DNA of 55,010 nucleotides from positions 1-55,010 of the forward strand of contig NZ_JBEZFP010000050.1 of NCBI RefSeq assembly GCF_040649515.1. The letters are read 5' to 3'. This document shows, piece after piece, positions 1 to 8,221 of the stretch (positions are counted from its first letter, which is position 1; each line of letters begins with the position of its first letter). The DNA is from Yinghuangia elevatio. GTDB lineage: Bacteria; Actinomycetota; Actinomycetes; Streptomycetales; Streptomycetaceae. The notes under the pieces were generated by a model. It was not told where the DNA came from and did not search any database. It saw only the letters and a list, made by a program, of their open reading frames with translations. The position numbers were made by a program, and so were the translations under genes.

Positions 1-118
1 CTCGGCCTGGGTTTGGCCGGGCAAGGTCCGCAACGCGGCGAGCGTGCGTGCCACGGTTCGCGGGCCCGGCGAGAATTTGAAGACACGACCTAGCGCCGCC
101 CGGCGCCCTCAGGCCGAC

Positions 119-274
119 TCAAGCGCTGTGGTCATTCACCACCAACACCTGAGCCAACCGCACCGCCGCCCCAACCACGGCGGGCCACCCCATCGCATCC
201 AGGTAGACCTCATCGCACGCATCCGCGCCGACCGCGTCCTGCACCGCCCCGCACGCGACACCAAGCCGTCCCAT
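119..274 (-). CDS. possible small ORF or gene remnant, unknown function
   Basis: A 51-codon reading frame on the minus strand with an ATG at 274 and TGA at 119-121. The frame stays open further upstream (to the right) for at least a dozen codons, so the piece could be the 3' end of a decayed gene. The product begins MGRLGVACGAVQDAVGAD and ends LVVNDHSA; it is low in Arg/Pro and rich in Val, Ala and Asp, unlike typical shadow frames in this GC range. No family was recognised. Nothing else convincing is seen in 1-640. Existence as a gene is uncertain. Confidence 0.25.
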   Translation of the reverse strand: MGRLGVACGAVQDAVGADACDEVYLDAMGWPAVVGAAVRLAQVLVVNDHSA

Positions 275-644
275 CAGTTCGACTTCCCCCTCGGTGCGGA
301 GAGAGCCGCGGGCCGGATGGTTCCGGGGCCGGTCGGGGCGCGGGGACTGGGCGGTCCTGAGGGGGCGGTCGGGGCGCGGGGGCTGGACTGCCTGAGGGGC
401 CGGTCGGGCGGTATGGGCCCGGGCGGGGACCGGCGGGGAACTCCGTCTCTTCCTTGTGCGTCACTCAGGTTGGGCTGCTGCTGCCGATTTTCCCCGCTCG
501 TGATCGCTCGTCTTCCCTACGGCCACCCCTTCTGAACTGTTTATACGCAAAGTGTGCAAGGGTGGCGTTTTGGGGAGGGGTGCCTCGGTTGCCCCGCAAG
601 GAGGGTCCAGCCGCCTGCGGCGACAGTCGGGAGTACGTCAGACC

Positions 645-1490
645 GTGTTGCGAGTCCTGCTCTTCCTGTGGCGCACGCTCGCCAACGAGTTCAAGTCAAT
701 CGTCGTCGCGCCGTTCCGCGAACTGATCGTCAACCGCCGCTGGGGCGGGCTCAACCTCGCGGTGATCGCCTGTCTGGGCGTGATCGTGCTGCACGCGATC
801 CACCTCACCGACTGGGGCTACGACTTCGTGCGCATCATCGGCGGGGTGCAGGCGAGCCTCCCGCTCCCGATCGCGCTGCTCCGCACGCCCGTGTCGCTCT
901 ACGTCCCGGCCCTCAACCTCCCGGTCTGGGCCGGCCTCACCCAGTTGTTCATCGCGTTCGCGCTGGCTCAGTTGACCCTGGGCTGGAAGCGCACGCTGCT
1001 GGTGTCGTACGTCGCCACGCTCGCCGGCACGATGTCCGCCCGCTTCATGATCTGGCTCGGCCCCGACCACCCGCTCGGCATCGGGCGGCACGAGGCGTAC
1101 GTCCTGGACACCGGCCCGTCCGCGGCGGTCGTCGGCCTGTTCTCGTACATCGCGGTGGTCAAGCGCGCGCCGGTGCTGTTCTCGCTCACCAGCCTGTCGA
1201 TGATCATCGAGTCGATCGCCGTCCCGAACCTCGCGGGCCGCGAGCACCTGATCGCGATCGGGGCCGCGATGATCATGGGGTTCGTGCGGCTCTACCGAGA
1301 GTCGAAGGGCATCGACGAGGGCGCTTTCGCGCGCGGCATCCGCAAGGCGGCGGTCCGCGGGTACGAGCGCGTACGTCCCCGCGCCGCGCGGCCGGTCCCC
1401 GATGCCGCGCCCGCCGCGCCCGCCTCCGCACCGCACAAGCCCCTGGCCGACACGCCCGGGCCGGCGCCGAACAGCCCTCCTTCCGGGTGA
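645..1490 (+). CDS. rhomboid-like integral membrane protein
   Basis: A 281-residue protein from GTG 645, chosen because the coding character (hydrophobic helices, GC3 bias) begins there although the frame is open from 552. About six hydrophobic segments are visible: residues roughly 35-55 (LNLAVIACLGVIVLHAIHL), 80-105, 115-135 and three more to about residue 200. The tail is Pro/Ala-rich and probably cytoplasmic. Layout and length resemble the actinobacterial rhomboid-like proteins. The GxSx catalytic serine motif of active rhomboids was not clearly found (GPSA near residue 163 is the nearest match), so protease activity is doubtful. It stands alone; the next gene starts 52 bases downstream. 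Family assignment is tentative. Confidence 0.6.
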   Translation: MLRVLLFLWRTLANEFKSIVVAPFRELIVNRRWGGLNLAVIACLGVIVLHAIHLTDWGYDFVRIIGGVQASLPLPIALLRTPVSLYVPALNLPVWAGLTQLFIAFALAQLTLGWKRTLLVSYVATLAGTMSARFMIWLGPDHPLGIGRHEAYVLDTGPSAAVVGLFSYIAVVKRAPVLFSLTSLSMIIESIAVPNLAGREHLIAIGAAMIMGFVRLYRESKGIDEGAFARGIRKAAVRGYERVRPRAARPVPDAAPAAPASAPHKPLADTPGPAPNSPPSG

Positions 1491-1542
1491 AGCCGCGTCG
1501 CACCGACCCGTCGGTCGGCTCACCCGGCTACGGTGGGACGCA

Positions 1543-1806
1543 GTGGACGACAGCACTCCGGACCAGCCGGAGAACTCTCCGGAGCCGCCGCCCGGGTTCC
1601 CCGAGGACCTGACGGTGGTCTGTATGACGTGTGACGGCGACGGCTGGCGCTACGTCGGCAGGGCCGCCCGGATCGGCGGACGCATCGCGGCGGTGGGCAA
1701 GCAGGAGGCGTGCCTCGTGTGCGAGGCGATGGGCCGGCACAACTGGGACACCGGCCCGGGCGCGTGGGTCAAACGCCATGAGCGCCGCCCGATCCCCGGC
1801 TACTGA
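1543..1806 (+). CDS. small protein with two CxxC motifs (hypothetical)
   Basis: An 87-residue protein from GTG 1543 to TGA 1806. A Pro/Asp-rich N-terminus of about 25 residues is followed by a compact region with CMTCDGDGW near residues 27-35 and CLVCEAMG near residues 60-67. The two CxxC pairs are spaced as in zinc-ribbon or DnaJ-type cysteine folds, so a metal-binding role is plausible. It lies 52 bases after the rhomboid-like gene on the same strand and may be co-transcribed with it. No specific function can be assigned. The frame extends upstream to 1402, but that part is Pro/Arg-rich and overlaps the previous gene in another frame. Confidence 0.6.
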   Translation: MDDSTPDQPENSPEPPPGFPEDLTVVCMTCDGDGWRYVGRAARIGGRIAAVGKQEACLVCEAMGRHNWDTGPGAWVKRHERRPIPGY

Positions 1807-1918
1807 CCGCGCCCGGTTCGCCCGGCTGTCGGGACCGCCGGACCGCACGGATCACCCGGCCGCCCTGCTCCCGCATCCCACAGCGTGGTCAGGCTCGGTC
1901 CGGGCCGTGGACGGCCTA

Positions 1919-1948
1919 TTGACGATATATGGACGCCGCGCGAATAAT
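1919..1948 (+). promoter_or_regulatory. predicted vegetative promoter of leader peptide/reductase unit
   Basis: TTGACG (1919-1924), an 18-base spacer and AATAAT (1943-1948) form a good HrdB-type promoter in otherwise very GC-rich DNA. The predicted transcript would start near 1955, 26 bases before the leader ATG at 1981, with a GGGGAGGGGG ribosome binding site in between. Confidence 0.6.
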
Positions 1949-1980
1949 CCGAACTGGCGAAGCCGGGGAGGGGGACGACG

Positions 1981-2088
1981 ATGCGCGGCACACGCGGTAC
2001 GGACTTCCCCCGACCACTCCCCCTCGTCTCCGGGCGCTTTCTGAGGCGCCGTCACATCGATCTCCTCCGGGTCTGCAGCGCGGCCTAG
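1981..2088 (+). CDS. regulatory leader peptide (HIDLLRV type)
   Basis: A 35-codon ORF too short for ordinary ORF calling. ATG 1981 follows a strong GGGGAGGGGG ribosome binding site and a TTGACG/AATAAT promoter. The product ends RRRHIDLLRVCSAA. An Arg-rich stretch, then H-(I/V)-D-L, then RV.SA close to the stop, is the hallmark of the actinobacterial putative leader peptides found ahead of sulfur-assimilation and cysteine-related operons, where a cysteine codon near the stop is thought to sense Cys-tRNA supply. Here TGC is the fourth codon before the stop. The ORF lies 235 bases ahead of the hydroquinone-reductase-like gene. Between them are GC-rich inverted repeats (for example CGCGCGG...CCCCGCGCG at about 2168-2190) that could act as an attenuator. 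The cysteine-sensing role is inferred from the family. Confidence 0.75.
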   Translation: MRGTRGTDFPRPLPLVSGRFLRRRHIDLLRVCSAA

Positions 2089-2323
2089 CCTCTGTCGCGC
2101 GTCGGCTGTTCAGGCCCGTGCGAACCCGTGAGTGCGTTCTCCGAGCACCGGCCCGTCTGTCCGCCCGCGCGGCAAGACCCCGCGCGCCGCGAGTACGCGC
2201 GCCCACGCTCCGCGTCCGTCCGCCCACCGACCCTGTGTCCGCGTACCCGTGTGCCTCGGCCCACCCGTGCCGCCGCACGCACCGCAGTTTTCCCTGCCCG
2301 ACTCGGCCTCCAGGGAGTCCCGC

Positions 2324-3355
2324 ATGCACGTCCAGCCCCCCGTACGCCTGCCCAGGTCCGCCGGCCCCGTCGATTTCCGCGTCCACGGACGCCACCGGAC
2401 GCTCGGGCGCCCGGCCCCGCGCTTCGGCGGCCGCATCGGCCGCGCCCCGGGCAGCGGATTCACCGCCGACCCGCACCGCTACCACTTGTACGTCTGTCTG
2501 GCCTGTCCGCGCTCGCTGCGCACCGCGATCACCCGCAGCCTCTGCGGCCTCGAGGACCGCGTGTCCATGTCCGTCGTCGACCCGGTCCGCGACGGACGCG
2601 GCTGGGCCTTCCGCCCCGGCGACGGGCACGGCCTGGACACGGTCGCGGGGTTCGCGCTTCTGCGTGAGGCCTACGAGGCCACCGAGTACCACTACGACGG
2701 CCCGGTGTCCGTCCCTGTCCTGTGGGACCGCTGGAGCGGACGGATCGTCAGCAACCAGACGCCGCACATCCTGTACGACCTGGCCACCGCGTTCTCCGAC
2801 CCCACTCCCGGGTTCCGGCTGGAGCACCCGGACGCCGGACCGCCGCACCCCGTGCTCCACCCGACCGGCGCCGCCGCCGATCTCGCGCGCCTCGGTGCGC
2901 TGTTCGACGACGACGTATGGGAGGGCGCGCAGCAGGCGGGCCGCGCACGGGCGGGTGCCCGGTACGAAGAGGCGATGCGAACCGTCCTCGACGCCCTCGG
3001 CCGGCTCGAACACCACCTGTCGGAGCGCCCGTTCCTGCTGGGCGACCACCTGACCGCCGCCGATGTGCACCTGTGGACCACGCTGCTGCACGTGGACGCG
3101 GTGCACCGGCTGCACCTGCGCGCCGAGGACGTGCACCGCATCGCCGACCACCCCGCGCTGTGGAACTACTTCGAGCGCCTGTTCGCGAACCCGTCCTTCG
3201 GCGGCAACGTCCGCCTCGACCACATCGCCCGGCACCATACGAGCAGTTGCCGGGGGCCCGCGGCAGGCGGCAGCTCAGTGCCGATAGTGGACTGGCCGCG
3301 GCTCACCGGATTGCCCGATCGCCCGGCCGTCGGCGCGCGGGGGGCGTGCGGCTGA
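2324..3355 (+). CDS. glutathione S-transferase family protein, glutathionyl-hydroquinone-reductase-like (ECM4/YqjG)
   Basis: A 343-residue protein from ATG 2324. The order of motifs is that of the Xi-class GST / S-glutathionyl-hydroquinone reductase family: an N-terminal thioredoxin-like half with YVCLACPRSLRTAI near residue 55 (the CP cysteine is the expected catalytic residue), then VPVLWD and SNQTPHIL (thiol-substrate site), and an all-helical C-terminal half with FLLGDHLTAADVHLWTTLL. The family reduces glutathionyl-quinones to hydroquinones with a thiol. Actinomycetes use mycothiol, so a mycothiol-linked substrate is likely but inferred. It sits behind a leader peptide of the cysteine-linked class, consistent with control by thiol or sulfur supply. 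The C-terminus after residue 310 is less conserved in character. Confidence 0.8.
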   Translation: MHVQPPVRLPRSAGPVDFRVHGRHRTLGRPAPRFGGRIGRAPGSGFTADPHRYHLYVCLACPRSLRTAITRSLCGLEDRVSMSVVDPVRDGRGWAFRPGDGHGLDTVAGFALLREAYEATEYHYDGPVSVPVLWDRWSGRIVSNQTPHILYDLATAFSDPTPGFRLEHPDAGPPHPVLHPTGAAADLARLGALFDDDVWEGAQQAGRARAGARYEEAMRTVLDALGRLEHHLSERPFLLGDHLTAADVHLWTTLLHVDAVHRLHLRAEDVHRIADHPALWNYFERLFANPSFGGNVRLDHIARHHTSSCRGPAAGGSSVPIVDWPRLTGLPDRPAVGARGACG

Positions 3356-3469
3356 CGCTGCGGCCAACGGTGCTCCTGACCACGACAAATACGGGACGGC
3401 CGGACGCGGATCGCGCGCCGGCCGCCCGTCCTCCGCAGCCCCCGCCAACCGGCCGGACGTCGTGCGCCG

Positions 3470-3498
3470 TTGACAGCGTTCGCCGGGCTTCGTAGCGT
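3470..3498 (+). promoter_or_regulatory. predicted promoter of FAD/NAD(P)-binding protein gene
   Basis: TTGACA (3470-3475), exactly 17 bases, then TAGCGT (3493-3498). This is close to the HrdB consensus and gives a predicted start near 3505. The hexamer overlaps the earliest in-frame TTG, which argues against that TTG as the translation start of the downstream gene. Confidence 0.65.
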
Positions 3499-3544
3499 CT
3501 GTCGCCACTTGCACCTGCGTTTCCGCCGCACCCCCGAGGTCCTG

Positions 3545-5530
3545 TTGGCCGACGTCCCACCTGTCCGAGCTCCGCTGTCCGTCGCCGTCATCGGCTGTGG
3601 TCCCGGCGGTACGTCACTGCTCGAACGCCTGTGTGCGAACGCACCCGACCTGCTCGCGGAGGACCGCCAACTGCACGTCCACGTCGTCGACCCGCACCCG
3701 CCTGGCGGCGGACGCATATGGCGGCGCGAGCAGTCGTCCTTGCTGTGGACCAATTCGTTCGCGTCGGACATCACGGTGTTCACCGACGAGACGAGCACCT
3801 GTGCGGGTCCTGTCCGCCCCGGGCCGTCGCTGTGGGAGTGGGGGCGCGACCGGGCGGCCGAGGCTCGCGAGGGACGGTTGTCCGCCGAACTCGCACCGTT
3901 CGCCGAGGAACTGGCCCGGCTCACGCCGCAGTGGTTCGCGAGCCGGCCGCTGCTGTCCGCGTACCTGGCCTGGGCGTTCCGCCGGACGGTCGCCGCTGCG
4001 CCGCCGAATGTCCGGGTGGCGGTCCACCGCTCGCGGGCCGTGGACGTGGTCGACGTGCCCGGCGGACCACTCCGCCAGCGCGTCGAACTCGCGGACGGGA
4101 CGCGGATCACGGTGGACGCGTTGGTGCTGACCCAGGGCCACGTCGACGTCGGACCGGAGCCGGAGGAGCGGCGGTTGTCGGCCCATGCCGCTGTGCACAA
4201 CCTGGCGTTCGTGCCGTGCGGCAACGAACCGGACGTCTCGGTGCTGCGGCCGGGCGAACCGGTCATAGCCCGCGGTATGGGCCTGGCGTTCGTCGACCTG
4301 ATGGTGCGGGTGACCTCGGGGCGGGGCGGCCGGTTCGTCCGCGGCACCGACGGCGTGCTGCACTACCGCGCGTCGGGACGCGAGCCGGTGCTGCTGGCCG
4401 CGTCACGCCGCGGGGTGCCGTACCGGTCGAAGATCGGCTACCGGTTCGCCGACAGCCGGGTGGCCGCCGCGCCGCGCTTTCTCACCGCCGAAACCCTGCG
4501 GCGCCTGCCGCCCCGTCCCGGCGCGGGCTGGGAACTGGACCGCGACATCCGGCCGCTCGTGCACCTGGACATGGCCTGGGCGCACTACCACCGGCTGTTC
4601 ACCGCGCACCGCGACCGCACCACCGTGGACTGGGACGCCTTCTCCGGCGAATTCGCCCGGCTGGCCGACGATTTCGTCGCAGGCTCCGACGGTACGCGTG
4701 CCCTGCCCCCGACCCGCGCGACGTCGTCGCTGGTCGCGCGGACCGTGCCCGATCCGGCGGACCGCTTCGACCACGTCCTGCTGGACCGTCCGCTGGCGGG
4801 CCGCAGGTTCGGGGACTTCGCCGCGCTCGACGACGCGATACGCGCGCATGTCGCGGCCGACATCGCACGCCGTGCGGACGCGCGCTTCAGCCCGGACCTC
4901 GCGGCGCAGCAGGCGCTGGGGGCGGCGTACAGCACGATCGGCCGGCTGGCCGCCGCGGGGGAACTCTCGGAGCGCTCGCGGCGCGAGGACATGCCGGGCT
5001 TCCACGGCTTCTTCAGCTATCTGTCCAGCGGTCCGCCGCGGCCGCGGCTCGAAGAACTGCTGGCGCTGTCGCGGGCCGGGGTGGTCCGCTTCCTCGGCGA
5101 GGACGTGGCGGTCGCCGCGGACGCGGACGGCTTCACCGCGCAGGGGGCGTCCGTGGCCGCGCCGGTGCGCACGCGCGCGCTCGTCGAGTCCCGCCTGCCG
5201 CTGCCGTCCCCGGCGCGTGCTCGGGATCCGCTGCTGCGCGCGCTGTACGCCCGCGGCGAGGCCGCGGACGAGATCCTCGCCGGGCGCCCGTCCGGTCGCG
5301 TGCGCACACTCCCCGGCGAACAGCGCCTGGTGGCCGCGGACGGCACGGCGCACCCGGCGCGCTTCGCGGTCGGCCCCGGCGTGACGGGCGGCGTCACGGT
5401 GCACGGGTTCGCGAAACCCGGGCACGACGCACAGGCGTTGCTCGTCAGCGACGCGCTGGCGCGTACCGTGCTCACCTCACTCGTACGGCGCGGCGAGGCG
5501 AGCACGGACCCGGTACGCGTTGCCGTATGA
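3545..5530 (+). CDS. FAD/NAD(P)-binding protein (NAD_binding_9-like)
   Basis: A roughly 661-residue protein. The first ten or so residues lead directly into LSVAVIGCGPGGTSLLERL, a GxGxxG dinucleotide-binding fingerprint, followed by PPGGGRIWR and LLWTNSFASD, as in the large actinobacterial FAD-NAD(P)-binding proteins. A second nucleotide-contact stretch (VDALVLTQGHVD) lies near residue 200 and GMGLAFVDLM near 250. It is probably a flavin-dependent oxidoreductase or monooxygenase of unknown substrate, acting in the cytoplasm. The start is taken as TTG 3545 because GAGG lies five bases upstream and a good promoter at 3470-3498 excludes the TTG at 3470. It is followed by 14-bp tandem repeats. 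Specific reaction unknown. Confidence 0.75.
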   Translation: MADVPPVRAPLSVAVIGCGPGGTSLLERLCANAPDLLAEDRQLHVHVVDPHPPGGGRIWRREQSSLLWTNSFASDITVFTDETSTCAGPVRPGPSLWEWGRDRAAEAREGRLSAELAPFAEELARLTPQWFASRPLLSAYLAWAFRRTVAAAPPNVRVAVHRSRAVDVVDVPGGPLRQRVELADGTRITVDALVLTQGHVDVGPEPEERRLSAHAAVHNLAFVPCGNEPDVSVLRPGEPVIARGMGLAFVDLMVRVTSGRGGRFVRGTDGVLHYRASGREPVLLAASRRGVPYRSKIGYRFADSRVAAAPRFLTAETLRRLPPRPGAGWELDRDIRPLVHLDMAWAHYHRLFTAHRDRTTVDWDAFSGEFARLADDFVAGSDGTRALPPTRATSSLVARTVPDPADRFDHVLLDRPLAGRRFGDFAALDDAIRAHVAADIARRADARFSPDLAAQQALGAAYSTIGRLAAAGELSERSRREDMPGFHGFFSYLSSGPPRPRLEELLALSRAGVVRFLGEDVAVAADADGFTAQGASVAAPVRTRALVESRLPLPSPARARDPLLRALYARGEAADEILAGRPSGRVRTLPGEQRLVAADGTAHPARFAVGPGVTGGVTVHGFAKPGHDAQALLVSDALARTVLTSLVRRGEASTDPVRVAV

Positions 5531-5558
5531 CCGACTCCCCGTGACCCGACTCGCCCCG

Positions 5559-5628
5559 ACCGAATGGCCCTGACCGAGTGGGCCTTACCGAGTGGGCCTG
5601 ACCGAGTGCGCCTGACCGAGTCACCACC
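5559..5628 (+). repeat. 14-bp tandem repeat, about 4.5-5 copies
   Basis: Units of the form ACCGAGTGGGCCTG start at 5559, 5573, 5587, 5601 and 5615, with single-base differences. The array fills the short gap between the convergent oxidoreductase and tetR genes. It has no coding potential and no clear stem-loop. Confidence 0.8.
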
Positions 5629-5674
5629 CTGACCGACAACCTCCGACCGACGCGCTCCGCGTCAGCCGGCCGCG

Positions 5675-6310
5675 TCAGCCGGCCGCGTCCTCGGCTCCCA
5701 CGCGCAGCGACTCGATCGCCATGCGCAGCCCGGTCTCCAGGTACTTGGGGTTCTCGGGTTTGTGCACCAGGAAGTGGAACATCATGCCGTCGATGAACGC
5801 GAGCAGCACTTCGCCGTCATTGGCCGCGTCCTGTGACCCGCTGGCCAGGGCCACCAACTCGGTCAGCTTCCAGAACTCGCGCGCCGAACGGCTCATCGCC
5901 TCCTGGATCGCCGGCTCGCGCGTGCCCGCCAACTGCATTTCGTAGCGCGCCAGTTGGCGGTCCCGACTGGTGGACCACCAGGCGTGGGTGAGTTCGGCTA
6001 TGCGCGGGTAATCCGGCCGGAACGGGCGTACCGCCATCGTGCGCAGCAGTTCGTCGGCGACCTCGCCGGCCTGCCGCCGCTCCAACTCGGTCATGCGGTC
6101 GATGACACCGAACACCAGTTGGTCGCGCGTCTTGAAGTAGTACGTCACCGAACCGTGCGGCAGCCCGGCCTCCTGCTGGACGGCGCGATGGGTGAGGCCG
6201 CGCAGGCCGTGGGCCGCGAGGACCCGGATCGCCGCGTCGAGCAGTTGTACGCGGCGGCCCGGCGGCCCGCCGGGCACCCGCTCGTGGGCGACATCTTCCG
6301 TGGCTGACAT
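5675..6310 (-). CDS. TetR/AcrR family repressor of the adjacent exporter
   Basis: A 211-residue protein from ATG 6310. Residues about 22-68 form a TetR helix-turn-helix (LLDAAIRVLAAHGLRGLT, then GLPHGSVTYYFKTRDQL). The all-alpha C-terminal half (about 85-205) would bind an inducer. It is divergent from the DHA2 exporter, with only 84 bases between the start codons and a 35-bp inverted repeat over the exporter promoter, so it very likely represses the exporter and is released by a drug or lipophilic ligand. A CATAAT element at 6317-6322 on the minus strand would start transcription at about the ATG, so the mRNA may be leaderless. The ligand cannot be read from the sequence. Confidence 0.9.
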   Translation of the reverse strand: MSATEDVAHERVPGGPPGRRVQLLDAAIRVLAAHGLRGLTHRAVQQEAGLPHGSVTYYFKTRDQLVFGVIDRMTELERRQAGEVADELLRTMAVRPFRPDYPRIAELTHAWWSTSRDRQLARYEMQLAGTREPAIQEAMSRSAREFWKLTELVALASGSQDAANDGEVLLAFIDGMMFHFLVHKPENPKYLETGLRMAIESLRVGAEDAAG

Positions 6311-6330
6311 CCATCCATTATGCGCACGAC

Positions 6331-6389
6331 TTGACGTGCGTAGAAGATATCCCTACAAACGTAGAAGTCAGTTCTACGAATGTAGGAGG
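6331..6389 (+). promoter_or_regulatory. exporter promoter with two-site TetR operator and RBS
   Basis: TTGACG (6331-6336), 17 bases and TACAAA (6354-6359) form the exporter promoter. A 15-bp inverted repeat covers the -10 region and start point: CCTACAAACGTAGAA (6352-6366), spacer GTCAG, TTCTACGAATGTAGG (6372-6386), 13 of 15 positions paired. Each arm is itself a CTACnnnnGTAG dyad, so two repressor dimers could bind side by side. AGGAGG (6384-6389) is the ribosome binding site six bases before ATG 6395. Confidence 0.8.
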
Positions 6390-6394
6390 GGTCC

Positions 6395-7909
6395 ATGCCG
6401 ACCCACGGCACCGCTGCCACCGCACGCACCAAGACCGTCGATCCCAGATTCGTGCTCCTGCTCGTCTGCACCGCGCAGTTCGTCCTGCTCATCGACGACA
6501 CGATCGTCAACGTGGCGCTGCCGACCATCGGGTCGGACCTGAAGTTCTCCGAGAGCTCGCTGTCCTGGGTCACCAACGCGTACTTCCTGACCTTCGGCGG
6601 CTTCCTGCTCATCGGCGGAGGGCTGGCCGACCTGCTCGGCCGGCGCCGCCTGTTCGGCTGGAGCCTCGCCGCCTTCGTCCTGGCCTCGGCCGCGTGCGGC
6701 CTGGCCCCCAACGCGGGAACGCTGATCGCCGCCCGCGCCGCGCAGGGCATAGCCGGCGCGCTGCTGTCCCCCGCGGCGCTGTCGATCCTGCTCGCGACCT
6801 TCCGGGAGCGCGGCGAACGCGCCCGGGCACTCGGCATCTGGGCGGCCCTGACCGGCCTCGGCGCAGCGACCGGCCTGCTGGTCGGCGGCGCGCTCGTCGA
6901 ATGGACCCACTGGCGCTGGATCTTCCTGATCAACCTGCCGGTCGGCGCCGTCGCGCTGTTCCTGCTGCCCCGGGTGATCCCGGCCGACGACCGCAGCGCG
7001 CCGGTCCGCGCACCGGACTTCGCGGGTGCCGCACTGGGCACCCTGGCAGTCCTCCTGCTCGTCTACACGGTGGTCGAGACCGACACCCACCCGTGGGACT
7101 CCGGCCGGACGATCGCCGGCCTCGTCGGCGCCGCGGTCCTCGCCCTGGGATTCGCGCTGCGCCAGCGCTCGGCCGCAGAACCGCTCATCCCGCGCAGCCT
7201 GCTCAAGATCCGCCAGGCGGTGCTGGCCCAGCTCATGGTCCTGGTCGCGGCCGGCGGGCTGTTCGCGATGTTCTTCTTCCTCACCCTCTACATGCAGAAC
7301 GTGCAGGAGTGGTCCCCGCTCCGCACCGGCCTGTCCTACCTGCCGTTCAGCGTCGGCATGGGGGTCGCCAGCGCGGTCACCGCCAAGCTCCTGGCCACGC
7401 GCGGACCGGCCGTACCGCTGGCGCTGGGCCCCGCGATCGCCGCGGGCGGCATGTACGCGCTGAGCCGCCTGGACGCCGAAAGCTCCTTCGCGGCCCACCT
7501 CATGCCCGCACTCGTCGTCGCCGGACTGGGCCTGGGCATGGCCTTCGTCGCCGTCATCCAGGTCGCCACCGGCGGCGCCGGCGAGGCGGACGGCGGGGTG
7601 GCCTCCGCGATGGTCACCACCTGCCAGCAGATCGGCGCGGCCATCGGCATCGCCGTCATCGTCACGATCGCCAAGAGCTACCGCGACGAGCGGCGCGCCG
7701 CGGGAGCCCACCCGCTCGACGCCGCGGTCGACAGCTTCAGCCGCGCCTTCGAGATCCAGTCGATCCTGATGGGCGCCGCGGCCGTCCTCGGAATCGTCGT
7801 CGGCTGGGCCGCGCACCGTGCGGGCCCGCCCGACACCGCGGCCCTCGGCTCAGCCGTCAAGTCCGGCTCCGACGCCCGGCCGCACGCGCAGCCGTCGTCG
7901 GTGGGCTGA
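6395..7909 (+). CDS. MFS multidrug exporter, DHA2 (EmrB/QacA) family
   Basis: A 504-residue membrane protein with 14 predicted helices, the usual size for drug:H+ antiporter family 2. Hallmarks are QFVLLIDDTIVNVALPTIG in helix 1 (DHA2 motif D1), GGGLADLLGRRRLFGW (motif A, loop 2-3), a run of small residues near GLGAATGLLVGGAL (motif C) and LINLPVGAVALFLLP after it. It pumps hydrophobic or cationic compounds out of the cell using the proton gradient. ATG 6395 has an AGGAGG six bases upstream. The gene is controlled by the divergent TetR protein through the operator over its promoter. The substrate is unknown; antibiotic self-protection or general drug efflux are both possible. Confidence 0.92.
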   Translation: MPTHGTAATARTKTVDPRFVLLLVCTAQFVLLIDDTIVNVALPTIGSDLKFSESSLSWVTNAYFLTFGGFLLIGGGLADLLGRRRLFGWSLAAFVLASAACGLAPNAGTLIAARAAQGIAGALLSPAALSILLATFRERGERARALGIWAALTGLGAATGLLVGGALVEWTHWRWIFLINLPVGAVALFLLPRVIPADDRSAPVRAPDFAGAALGTLAVLLLVYTVVETDTHPWDSGRTIAGLVGAAVLALGFALRQRSAAEPLIPRSLLKIRQAVLAQLMVLVAAGGLFAMFFFLTLYMQNVQEWSPLRTGLSYLPFSVGMGVASAVTAKLLATRGPAVPLALGPAIAAGGMYALSRLDAESSFAAHLMPALVVAGLGLGMAFVAVIQVATGGAGEADGGVASAMVTTCQQIGAAIGIAVIVTIAKSYRDERRAAGAHPLDAAVDSFSRAFEIQSILMGAAAVLGIVVGWAAHRAGPPDTAALGSAVKSGSDARPHAQPSSVG

Positions 7910-8221
7910 ACCGCACCGCCGACTTCCGCACAACGCGCCGCACTTCGCCCGACACGCCGCACGACCACCCGCCCCCGACCCGACGCAACGCGACACAACC
8001 CGACGCAACGCCGTCGCACCGTGCGGCCCGGACGCCCGCCGACCCCGGCATCCGGGCCGCACGGCCGCGTCGTACGCCTTTGCGGGCGTACGCCGCCGCC
8101 GCGTCGTACGCCGTCGCCGCTCTCGCCGCTCTCGCTGCCTCGCCGTCCCCGTCGGCAGCCGGCTCCACGGCCTTCGCACTCGCGCTCCCGCCCTCGCAGC
8201 CCGCGCCTTCCGCCTTCGTCG
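7910..8221. other. gene-free gap between convergent genes
   Basis: 312 bases between the exporter stop and the response-regulator stop. It contains short direct repeats (CGACGCAACGCGACAC-like around 7980-8015) and GTACGCCG-rich sequence. No convincing ORF, RNA gene or strong terminator was seen. Confidence 0.5.

Noticed and set aside
3470..3544. TTG 3470 as start of the FAD/NAD(P)-binding protein
   Set aside because: These bases are the -35 box of a good promoter (TTGACA-17-TAGCGT), so the mRNA begins after them.
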